A stretch of 64,000 nucleotides of DNA, taken from the NCBI GenBank assembly GCA_037954665.1, contig JBBMOL010000021.1, forward strand, positions 2,480,001-2,544,000. Direction: 5' to 3'. Below the pieces are notes generated by a model. It did not search any database, was not told the DNA's origin, and worked only from the letters and a program-made list of their open reading frames with translations. The position numbers and the translations under genes were made by a program. Position 1 is the first letter of the stretch. Each line of letters opens with the position of its first letter. The stretch is from Laguncularia racemosa (Eukaryota > Streptophyta > Magnoliopsida > Myrtales > Combretaceae). Positions 10,105 through 20,828 of this stretch are shown piece by piece.

Positions 10105-13100
10105 AATGTGTAAAATGGGACAATTATGCCAACTATAATACAAGGAGCCACACGTGGAAAACTGACCAGATAAGCCCTGGCCAGCACACAATGAAGGCTC
10201 ATTGGCGGTGCATGGAGACAAAGAGGGGGCACAAAAAATTGTTATTATTATCCCTGAGAAATTAAAGTAATAAAAATATCTATCCATTACATTTTTCACC
10301 AAGAGTCTTTTAAATACATCATAAAATTTTTTAACTCTTTTATATGATTCAGGGATTAGCTGCTATTCTTTAATTTAATTTTTTTTTTTTGGGGACATAT
10401 TTTCATATATTTCAATGAAATCTTATAAAAACTATAAAGAACATTTATTATTTCTCTATTTCATTTTTTTTTTTGAGAGTTACAATTACATCCCTAACTT
10501 ATATTTCATTCAATAAATAAAGGCTTCATAAAACTAGTAATGAACTTAGTGATTAGTGAGTATTTCTTTAACCAAATCTTTCATAAACGAGACATTGCAC
10601 TTGAATAATTTTCGAAATACGAACATATAAAAATACATATATCTCTCTAGCAGTCTTGTCATATCTGCCCACGTGCAATCACCAACGTTGTTGAACCCCA
10701 CGTTGCCACCAGATAAGACGACCTTAAAGACAAGTAGACAAAACCAACGGTCTTGATTATATCAAACTTTATTTTTTCTTTAAAAACTTCAATTATTTTA
10801 AAGTAAATAAGCAAATTAATTAATTAGTGTTTTTTTTTAATTAAATTATATTGGGCTTGTTCTCTGGGACCATCTAATTTAATACACACAAATGTCGAGA
10901 AGCCGAGTCAAGCTGCGCTTTTTACGACTCACGCGCTCGCTTTTTGATTGTCGGTCCCAAATTTTTATTTAGGATTTTGTGCATACGAGAAAAGTCAAAA
11001 GGCTCACACGTGAGTGAGATTAGTGAGCCATGAGTTTTACCGCCAAGCCATGCATTTTTATTTTTATTTTTTCGAAGCTACAACCCAATATGATGAAAAT
11101 AACGTTGTCGTGGGGCTTTTAGGGGTGGGTTCAAGTTAAATGTTGCTTGCATGACTTTGTATTTATTACTCATACCAAGCTTTTTGGACCCTTTGATGTG
11201 GACAAACATAGTATTCTTCATGCATGCAAGGTATATATATATATTTTATCGACGTATATCCAAACGAGTTAAAGAAATAAATTTTTATTTACTTAAATCA
11301 TTTGTAAAGGAGAAAAATGTGACTTTATTTCTTTTTTGCTTCAACAGATTGAAAACTCAATGATTTAAATAATTCAAATTATTACCTCGACCTTTGAAAC
11401 ACTACCTAGATAATATAAGAAGTTAAATTCAGCCAACGTTTGAACTTTTGAAGTTTCAGTCCCTTAAGTAGCTTTTTCTGCTCAGAATCCTTTACGTCCA
11501 CTGAAACTCTTGTTTTTTTCCAATTTAGCTTATGCAGAGAGAGTATATTCCATTGATATTAATTTTAAGCTTTAATTTGAACCTGATCTGTTTGTGGGTA
11601 CAATTACGTCAGAAGTCACAGAGCTATTTGATTAAAATCTAGTAAATTCCAAATTTACTGTGCTTAAACCATCAAATTACGCACTAAAATGGCAATTAAC
11701 CGTTGGATTTTGAGTTTACTTAGTTGAGTTTATCACTGAAAATATTCCCATATATGCAATTTCTGTATAATGAGGTGGACAAGTAATAAAAACTAAAAAA
11801 ATTCATAAAAAGATACAAACTTCAACGATCTTCTATAATTTTTTCATTTTTTAGAGGGAAAATTGCAAATAATGATCTTAAATTTCAACCTTGATTGAAT
11901 GATTGAATCTTTTTTTTTTTTTTTGATGATTACGATTGAGGAAAGAGTGATAAGTTGTAAATTTATATATTATTTTACCCAATTTTATATTAGACTTATG
12001 TGTATATTTTTATTACTTTGATGGGAAATTGTGCGCATTTGAAAAATATATACAAAAGATACTTTAAGTGCAAGAATTATATTAAGGATGGGCCAAGCCA
12101 AGCATTTATAGATCAAGTTGACTTGTTTTTGTATTTGCATGCCAATCCATACTAAAGACCAAAGTTTAGCCTATTCATATAACACGGTTTAACATGTGTC
12201 CATGATCAAACTTCCATCCCAAGTATCCAACAAGTTTACTAGCAATAATATCCAGATAGTAGACATGCATACAATAATTTAATCAGAAAGGAAGCTTGCA
12301 AAGTATTAATTGTTCATGAGTAAATTACAAGAAAAGGCAATATGAGATATGTGACAATTTTTTTTTTCTTTTAGGAAACAATATCACTAAAGACTTTTGG
12401 TTTTAATGCTATTAAATTGGTTATCTTGATATAGGGATATGCAAATTAATAATTACAATTAGAGTATTTGGATTTGTGAATGGAATTCTTTTACCTAGCT
12501 AATAAATATGAATTAGGCAACTCGAAAGGGAAGCTAATATCATAAATAGGATTACTAAGACTTGAAAGGGAAGGGGATTCTTGTGAATCTAATAAAAATT
12601 CAAATAATTAGTGTTAATATATACTAGATGCATGTGTAAATTTTGCAAATGATAGTCTAGTCTATATTCCACCTATTTAGTTCAATGATCTTTTTCCTTG
12701 TGGATTATTTAGTGTAATTAGATTTTAATTCAATAATATATATATAATTTTTTAAAATTAGAATTCAATCACCTAGCCAAAAGTTGAGTTAATATAATTA
12801 GTACTTAGTACCTAATTCTCATGGGCACAATCTGGTCTCATCATTTTTTTATTAGTGTATACGAGACCTAGTATACCTAATGATATAAATTACGCTTTTT
12901 AAAGTTTACGCATGTCAGGGGGTTTGAACTTTATCTATCTCATTAGAAAACAAACATCTATACTATTAAGTTAGAAGGGCCTTCGCTAGTTGGACTTTTA
13001 AAAATTGTAAATAACCTTCTAAATTTTAATAAATTAGCAATATAAAAGACATTTCTTTTTTTAGTTAGAAAAAAAGAAAGAAAGTATTGAAGTCAAAATC

Positions 13101-13496
13101 GAGAGGATATTAATTCAAAAATATTTTGACAAGTTTGAGGAGGAGTTTTTACATCAAGATTAAAGTTAATGGGAATTATTTACAACATTTGAAAATTTAA
13201 AAATATATTAGCACTATGATCAAATTTTAGGAGGGCTATTTGCTTTTTTCACTTTCTTTAATTATATATCTATATAGTTTGCTTTTATAATTTTTTGATG
13301 AAAAAATAAGTTTCAAGTTTTCCTACATTGTTTGAGGTTTTATGTAGACTATATGAAAGGTAAAGATATAAAGAGAGTGAGGGAAAGAGTTTTATCGGTT
13401 ATAAATCTTAAGCAAAGAAGGATGTAACCATGCTTGTAAATAAATCTACCACGTTATACTGTTGCCCAATTAATGTTGCTCTAATTTTTTATAGCT
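7851..13496. other. AT-rich intergenic DNA without recognised genes
   Basis: Nothing coding is recognisable here. The stretch contains TA microsatellites (about 9087-9107 and 10070-10101), several poly-T runs, and a slightly GC-richer part at 10660-11060 with CACGTG words and ACGCG motifs that could be old promoter-like or repeat DNA. The short frames are typical AT-rich noise. Confidence 0.5.
10070..10101. repeat. (TA)n microsatellite
   Basis: An uninterrupted run of about 16 TA units. Short frames across it encode only alternating Ile/Tyr, an artefact of the repeat. Confidence 0.9.
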
Positions 13497-13501
13497 AGAT
13501 T

Positions 13502-13926
13502 TGTTGTTGGTGAAAATTCTCTTAGGTTTTCAAAGGACATATTAGCTCAAAGTATGGTATACAAAAGAACCAATGTGAGTTATGAGAGCACCAAAGGTGG
13601 CTTGGCAGGTCCATCTAGCACTTAAGTTGGTAGAGAGTGTGAAATAGAGAATTTTGATCAATAGTATCAATTAGAATATAAGGATATCATAATCCCTTAC
13701 TAGAGAGGCCTTATAGGCATTTTATATGTGAGGTCTACTACTAAGATTATGATAGATGTACAAAGATCTTCTATCATGAATATTCTGAAATACTTAAATG
13801 GAAAGCAATGCCATCCGATTGCCACATGTTAAGGAATGTTCTTGCAAGGCTTATTTTATTGTTAATTATGGGCTTTACAGGCTGGATGAGAAACTAAAGG
13901 CCTAAAGCAAAAGTATTTATACAACA
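13502..13926 (-). repeat. 3' LTR of second gag-only element
   Basis: This LTR shares many blocks with 15453-15901, including AAAATTCTCTTAGGTTT, CTTACTAGAGAGGCCTTA-like and TTATATGTGAG words. The purine tract on its right side fits the 3' end of a minus-strand element. Confidence 0.7.
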
Positions 13927-14342
13927 CTGGCCCCTCACTTTTATTGTTGACTTTAGTAAGAAGAGTCTAACTAGGCATAGCTTTGAATATCAAAGGAATG
14001 GCCACTTCAAGCACCATAAATCAAGTACTAAGGTCTTAGGTAAGGAATTAACCCGCTTGTTAATCGACCATCTTACAGTGCAATTAACCCCACAACTGCA
14101 AGCTTAAGACTAGATGGTCGTCTAGCTGGGCAAATAAGGATTCCCTGATCTTTGGCCTCCAACAAAATCTAGTCTTATGGCTTTATAGAAACAAGGTGCT
14201 CATCATAGAGCAGAATTGCTTGATTTCATGGTTGTGATCATTGGCTATCCTAATGACCAGGTCTATTGTCACTCATGCATGAACCAAGGCATTCTCTCAC
14301 TAGAGGTCGATTCATGGACTCCTTCCAATTGGATTGCTACTG

Positions 14343-15325
14343 CTACTCAAATTGCCTTTTGGCTAACGTATTATCCTCTTGAGTGATGTACATTGCTACT
14401 TTACATTGAAACATACAGAAGGTAGTAAACTTCTTTATAAGCATGTAAAAGAATTGAAACTTGTCCTTCACACCCATTATTGTTGCATCAAGTGCCACAT
14501 TTATGTTGAGATTCGGGATCTCAATCATGGTGGCTATAAATTGAGTAATGTACTCTTGAAGCATCTTATCCAGGCTTTGTTTGATATTGCTTGAGTAAAA
14601 GGCACCCTTCTTAGGTTCTTTCTATGCAATGAAATGCTAGAGGAAAGATAGATCGAGCTCTTTAAAGTTAGCAATAGAGTTTGGTTTTAAAAATCTATAC
14701 CATGCTTGGGCAACCTTCTTCAATGTTGCTAGAAAAGCTTTGCAAGCTTTGGCATCAAATGTGCCAAGTAACTCCATCATTGACTATAAATAAGTAAGAT
14801 GAGCATTAGGATTAGTGGTATTGTCGTATGTATCCAACATGGGGATTTTAACATTTTGAGTGAGGGTCTCCTCCCAGATCTCCTAAAAGATCAAAGATTA
14901 TCCAATGGTGAACTCCAAGGGGTCATTTACTTCTTTTCTTTTAGGTTGGTTAACCTCTTAATCATGTCATTTAGCTCATTAATGTCAACATAAGTTAAGG
15001 ACCTTTTTAGAATGAGCTTTAGAGTTCTCCAACTGAGATTTAGTCGAAGCTTTACTATGTGATGTAGGGGGTGCATGATGTTGGTTATTACGTGTGAATT
15101 ATATTAGGAAGTTTTTTCATTATCCTCCAATGCTCCCTCTATGTTATGGAGCGAGCGCTCTTCTAAATTAATGAGTTGTCTTTTCAAATGTTGATTCTTG
15201 ACTACCATAGCAACTATTTGTTGCTCATGGTGAGCAATGTGATTATCTTCATTTGCCTTATGTCGCCCTTGGGATAGACATGGGCAAGTGGAGGTTTCAT
15301 CGAGATTATCATTATTCTCTGTCAT
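14343..15325 (-). pseudogene. gag: Ty3/gypsy-type gag pseudogene
   Basis: The minus strand from 15325 begins MTENNDN and gives a 73-residue polar, Gln/Glu-rich N-terminus. After several stops it shows the order typical of a plant Ty3/gypsy Gag: a PMLDTYDNTTNPNAHL-like block near 14820-14860, an AWYRFLKPNSIANF block near 14685-14730, and an EYITQFIATMIEIPNLN block near 14510-14560. The known family has LESYDGTTDP, VWFSRLKPGSI and ITRFNKEAL at these places. At least four stops break it and no protease or polymerase follows, so it cannot make a full Gag. Confidence 0.75.
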
Positions 15326-15452
15326 TTATCGCTTTTTGAGAATTTTTTGTGTTACGAGTGCTTCTAGTGTTTCTTGTATTGTTTGTGTTTGCCACAGCAT
15401 TCAAGGGAAATGACTGTAGTTAATAAGCTAATGCCCCATTATAGGTGCCAAA

Positions 15453-15901
15453 TATTGTCGATGAAAATTCTCTTAGGTTTGCAAAGGACTTATGGGGCCA
15501 AGATGAGCTAAAAGTATGGCTTGTGAAAAAGCAAACATGAGCTAAGAGAGTGCTAGAGGTGGCTCCAACATGTGCACTTTAACTCTTAAGTTAGTGTACA
15601 ATATTAAATGGAGAATTTTGACTAACAATATCTATGTAGAATTTAAAGATTTTAGAATCCTTTACTAAAGAGGCCTTAAAGGCCTTTTATATGTGAGACA
15701 AACTATTAGGATTATGATAAGTATATGAAGATCTTTTGTTTAGAATATTTTCTTGAATGCTTACATAGAAAGTAGCATTGTCCACTTGTTGCATGTCTAG
15801 AAATGTTCTTATAAGGCTCCTTTTTTTTTTTTTTTGTTAATTATAGGATTTATGAGCTAGATGAGAAATTGAAGGCCCAATGCCAAAATATTCATGTAAC
15901 A
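15453..15901 (-). repeat. 5' LTR of second gag-only element
   Basis: The minus strand starts TGTTACATGAA and ends CGACAATA, directly beside the TTTGGCACC primer-like site at 15444-15452. A T-rich run near 15820-15835 is absent from the partner LTR. Confidence 0.7.
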
Positions 15902-15906
15902 AGATA

Positions 15907-17165
15907 AAATTTAGTCTTAAATCAAAACAAAATACACAATCTCGAATAAGCTATATTAATAAAGACAAAAGATTAAAACCTAGAATAATAGATTCATTTT
16001 GGTATAAAAACAAAATAAGGGTTTTATTTCAATCTCATTGTTACTATTCTCACAATAAGTCACACTCTATTTTTGCAAGAGTTCTCTTTTACTTATATAG
16101 TACACTATAAAAGCATATTTGTAGGGTTATTTAAATGAAACCTTAATGATATAACTTAATATATATAAACACTAACTTGAGTTGTATGTAATTACATAAA
16201 CAGGTTAAACACATTTTGATGCAAGTAGTTTAATCGAATCCAACGGTCCATGTGTTTTTCTCAAATCATGATACATATTCATAAATTCTAACTAAGGTTG
16301 TAGTGCTTATAAAATTGACCTATAGCATCGAAGATATAGTAGGGAATAAGCTTTTAATAGCAAACATAATTAAAAAAAAAAAAAAACTTTAACATAAGAA
16401 GTAGCTCCTTGTGAAAAGTTTTTTCAATATTTTATGATCCTATTGCAATTCTATAACAATTATGTAGTCAATGTTTAGAATAAAAACAAACTTATTTTTC
16501 ATTTTAAATTTCTTTTTGTAGGGACATGAAAAGTTAGTTTTTACAGGGAGGTTTTCCGTACCAAAATTTTGAAAAAAGAATTAAGTTTGCTTTTCTCTTC
16601 CCTAATATGCATTCACTCTCATATTTCTCTTTTGTGCACTCTTATCTCCAATCTTCCTCCTTTATTTTCTTCTTCTTTTATTTCCCCCTCCTTGAGGAAA
16701 CTTCGATCATCATAAATAGTAGACCATGTGGTACTTATTATTATTTTTATTATTAGATGTTCTTGTTGTTTAGAATTATTGTTTTAAAATATAGAGTTTA
16801 TCATATTGAAGTTAGATATAGTAATGCCTAAAGTTTGTACTTTAGAAAATAGAGAAGTCATTTTTGAATATTTGCTTAATGTTACATAATATTCAGATTC
16901 TTTACCCTTTTTAATTTATTTGCAAAAATATTTTTTGTTGATTTTTACAAAAATATAATCAATTTGGAACTATTATTATTATCATGGCTACATAATTGTG
17001 AATACTAAGACACAAAAAAAAAAAAAGATTTTCAATTCTTTTTTCTTAGAAAAATAATTACTTTTTTGTAGGAGCAAGTGTCCTAAAATAAGCAACTTTC
17101 GATGGGGCACATGCTTCTGTGGCAAGAGTTTGACATATATTGGAAACTTATCGTAAGGATGAGTT
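15907..17165. other. AT-rich intergenic DNA, nothing assigned
   Basis: I see only AT-rich sequence with poly-A/T runs. A few longer frames, such as 15880-16110, are Lys/Ser-rich without known motifs. Confidence 0.45.
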
Positions 17166-19214
17166 CCTACTGTAAACACCCTATTTTTGCCCCTAATAAT
17201 CAATAATGGTCAATTTTTAATTTTTTCATTTTTTACAATTTTTCTTCTAATTTAGCAAAAATAGGAAAAACATTCAAAAAATAAAATAAATAGGGAAAAT
17301 ATATCAATGTTGGAAAATGATTATAGAAATAATAAGAAAAGGAGTTAAATAATTTTTACAAAATTTTGGAATTTCAAAATAATACAAAAATAATAAAAAT
17401 TACATTGCATATATGAAAATTGCGAAAAAAAAAAAAAAAAACTAAGAAGTGGGTTAGCCCAACTAGTCCGAACCATGGCCTAAGGCGCGAGGGAAGGGAC
17501 TCGGTCAGGCGTTCGAATTGCGGGGGACGCATTCCGTGTTTTGCAATTTTTTTTCCTCCCCAGGACACGTGTCAACAGCTGATTGGCCGACACGAATGCA
17601 CGTGCCGAGCGCATGATCATCCCCTTCCTTCGTCCAAGATCGTCGCTGGGTGAGGAAAAAATCAAATTTCGGCCGTTTTGATTTGATTTTTTATACAAAT
17701 CCAACAGGTCTTTTGCTAAAATGAGATAAACATTATCCAATTAAAATTAAATCACACCAAAATCAAAGATTTACACGAATCAAAGGCAAATCGGAGGGGT
17801 TTTTTAACCACAAATCCGATTCATCTCAATCGGAGGAAATTCGAGCTTATCCAACTCGATTTTTCATGCCTATAAATAGATTACGATGGGAGGAAGCCAA
17901 GGCACGAATCAGAAGAGAGAAAGGAGAGAAAATAACAGAGATCGGAGTCGCCGGAGTTCATGCAACCCACGACCATCGACCACCTCTTCAAACCACCACT
18001 TGGAGAGGCTTTTAGAGAAATCCACCACCACCATCGAGTTCTTCTTCCTCAGAAGCGTTGGAAACACCCTCTGATCAATAGAAATGGACGCTGAAACGCC
18101 GCCTATGACAATCTCCAACCACCGCCCGATTCGGCCTTATTCGACTTAACCTGACTAACCCCACTCATGCACCATATCTAGACCCAGGTAAGTTGGATTT
18201 TTTTATTTTTTTTCGATTATTTATTTATTTATTCATTTGTTATTTATAATTAAAATAATAATAATATGAGGAAAATGTTAGAATTTAGATTAGTTTTTTT
18301 TTAGGTTTAGTTTAGGATAGAATAAATAATAGAAAATTATAAAAATAATAAAATAATAAAGTAATAAAAATAAAAAATATATTAGGAAAAATGATAGAAT
18401 TTAAATTTTAGTTTAGCATAGATAAAATAATCAAAATAAAAAAGTTATTAATTAATTAATAAATTTTTTTAATAAAAAATAAAAAATAAAAAACAAATAA
18501 TAATAATATTAAAGGTGGGTTAATAATAGGGAAATAAAATTTTTCATCACTTAGAAAAATGCTTTTCTTAAATAAATCCAAAATTGGTTTTTCCTTAAAT
18601 TATTATTATTAAAAAAAAAATCAAGCTTAAGCTTAGATTTTTTCCAAAAAAAAATATTAAAAGGATAAAAACGTAAACCAAAAGTATGTTCATAATTAAA
18701 ATTAACAAACTCACTAAAGTTTTTCATGAAAAGTGAACTACGACTTGTTTGATCCTGAATAGCAGGTACGTAGGCACTCTTATGGGGTAACTCTAAAAGG
18801 AATAAAAATTTATTTTTTTCATATTAGAATAATTTATTCAAAAACACAACAAAAAGATAACAAAAAAAAATAAATAACAATAAAAGACATTAAGATAGGG
18901 TTTAGATTTCAAGAAAATATGGTGATAACTTTAAGGTTTTAATAGGTTAGCCTTTGAGTCCAGCAACTCTGGTTTTTCCTTTCCTCTTTTACAAAAATGA
19001 AAAGAGGATCCCGTTGACTAGTTGTCCAAATTAGGATTAATTTGCTCAATTAGTCCTAATTCAATAATCTTTTCCAGTTTTAGTTGGGTAGCGACTCTAA
19101 AATAAAATGAAATTCCTAGTTCAAGTTGAGGACTTATATTAGATGAGCATGGGGTCTAGTATAAATCGGATTAGAAATGAAAATGAAAAATAAAAAATTA
19201 GACTCGACACCTAC
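17166..19214 (+). mobile_element. solo LTR, about 2.0 kb, with CCTAC target duplication
   Basis: Positions 17171-19209 (2039 bp) start TGTAAACACCC and end TTAGACTCGACA, flanked by CCTAC at 17166-17170 and 19210-19214. A second copy of the same family lies at 51494-53620. The TG...CA ends, exact 5-bp duplication and lack of any interior coding sequence make this a solo LTR. A TATAAATA box lies at 17871-17878. GGTACGTAGGCA near 18764 and a GTTGGGTAGCGACTC block near 19083 recall long LTRs of the plant Tat/Ogre group; that lineage is an inference. Short GC-rich frames near 17420-17740 and 17886-18118 lie inside the LTR and are not genes. Confidence 0.9.
17871..17878 (+). promoter_or_regulatory. 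TATA box of 2-kb LTR
   Basis: TATAAATA follows ATGCC and lies about 700 bp into the LTR. The same GCCTATAAATAG context occurs in the other copy at 52196-52203, so the motif is conserved in the family. Confidence 0.6.
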
Positions 19215-20094
19215 AAAAAGTCAAGTCTTCGTAGGGAGTGCCTCCTTATATCTTATTTCTCTCAAAAACTAAGTCTCCAAATATGTTATAAAATGCGACC
19301 AAATTTGCATTTTCATGGCTAGTTTCATTCCTTGTGATAAGTAAAAAAATTTGTATTGAAATATATAATAAATATCCACCTTGGTTTAATTTTGGAGCTA
19401 CTCAACAAGCACACTCAAGTTCTACATGACTTTAGTTCTTATTGATCAATCATCCTAGCACTTCACCTCTAGGCTATCTTGTATACGACATTGATCTGCA
19501 AGCACCCATCAAGGAACAATTGAATGACACTATTTACTTTGAAAACTTTGTGTAACTATAAACTCAACTAGCACTTGCACCACCTCTCTACTCATACCGA
19601 TCAGCACATCCTGAGACATCATGTATAACTTGTGCCTCTTTAACCTTATTTTTCTCTATACTCTCTTTACCATAGATTCACCCATGTAATACCTAAGTGT
19701 TAAACAGACTTCCCTATCACCTAGTTGATACATGATCTCCTTTGTAGTCATTAGCACCACTATTGATAAGTTCATCCATCCTATTATGGACATTGAGTTA
19801 GAATCACGATGACATTCCCTCGAAGTAGTTGGAATATGTCAACTAATGTAGTTCTTCTCTTGTTATGGATCAACATAGGAAATCTCCTCAAGTTAGACTT
19901 CATTATACCCTAATATCTAATGGAATCCAAAACATCAAAGGAAAAAACACCACACAATCATTTAGAAACATATTTCACATCTAGTCAAGTGTACATTTAG
20001 ATAGTCTTTTAAGAGGATAGTGAAAAGTTGTAGCAACATGTTTAGTGACTACGATTTGCAAGTGATATTTATCTTATGTTTTTACCATAATTTT
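19215..20094. other. unassigned intergenic DNA
   Basis: A moderately AT-rich stretch with no recognised family. Words around 19440-19900 (CACTTCACCTCTAGGC and similar) look like old repeat or pseudogene DNA, but no frame is open long enough to test. Confidence 0.35.
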
Positions 20095-20260
20095 TAATTA
20101 GGTTAATTATAAATATACCTCCTTATATTTATTTCATGTGCATTTAACCCTTTGTCTTTCAAATTAAGCCTTTAGGCCCTTAAGTCATTTAAAAAAAAAA
20201 ATTGCTTTTTGCTCTTACATGATCATTTTGCCTTATGTTTTATGCTCTTTTTTTTTTTTT
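20095..20260. repeat. half of a MITE-like element, interrupted
   Basis: AGGTTAATTATAAATATACC, CCTTATATTTATTTCATGTG and CATTTAACCC resemble the inner and terminal parts of the inverted-repeat element at 35868-36172. The similarity stops at the poly-T run just before the LTR-like sequence at 20261, and a weaker similarity resumes after 20829. I infer one small element split by the LTR insertion. Confidence 0.4.
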
Positions 20261-20828
20261 TGTCACGCCCTGATTTACTCTTTAGTTGTAATAATCCATT
20301 GTATATACCATCCTATGATTTTAACTAACTAATTAGTTACTATCATAGACTTGGTATATATAAGGCTTGAACAACCAAACTACTCTAAAACACTATTTAA
20401 GTTGTATCAAAGTACATATATACAGATAAGATTTGCTTAAGTCTTTTAGGAATGATGTAATGGACAATTACACATAACTTTTAAAAGAAATATTTGGAGT
20501 TTCCACCAACCAAAATTTAAAAAGTAAAATAAAATAAAATGGTTAAAATTGATTTAGTGAAACAATTTTAAGTAGAAAATAGATCTTTTAAAAACCAAAA
20601 ATTTAGGGTCCAGGAACATTTAAATTTAAAGTCAAGATACCTTCTAAGAAGGTCTTTTTCATATAAAGTGTTCAATTTAATTTCTAAATTTAACTAAAAA
20701 AACAATTATTTATAGGAAAGAGAGATAGGAATTTTTCATTATTTGTTATTTCATTAAAAATATTTTTTTTTATCTATTTATGAGTAAATGGTTATTTATT
20801 TATTCTTTTTATTTTTAGGGTTATTACA
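20261..20828 (+). mobile_element. probable solo LTR (TGTCACGCCC...GGGTTATTACA)
   Basis: The 568-bp stretch starts TGTCACGCCC and ends GGGTTATTACA, matching inverted ends typical of many plant Ty3/gypsy LTRs. It holds no coding sequence. The following bases are TCTTT, and TCTTT also precedes the poly-T run upstream, so the target duplication may be blurred by expansion of that run. Without a clean duplication this is only probable. Confidence 0.5.

Larger units (their letters stand above)
13497..15906 (-). mobile_element. second gag-only LTR retrotransposon, degenerate
   Basis: Two diverged direct repeats bound this element: 13502-13926 and 15453-15901, both with GATGAAAATTCTCTTAGG-like starts on the plus strand. 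Read on the minus strand, the right LTR is followed by TTTGGCACCTATAATGGGG, a primer-site-like sequence, and the left LTR is preceded by the purine-rich AAAAGTGAGGGGCCAG. The flanks are AGATT and AGATA, an imperfect 5-bp duplication. The interior of about 1.5 kb carries only Gag-like coding remnants. The LTRs differ much more than those of the 4.3-kb element, so this insertion is older. Confidence 0.78.

Noticed and set aside
17374..18118. Overlapping GC-rich frames on both strands
   Set aside because: They lie wholly inside a solo LTR with proven ends and are not conserved as proteins in the second copy.
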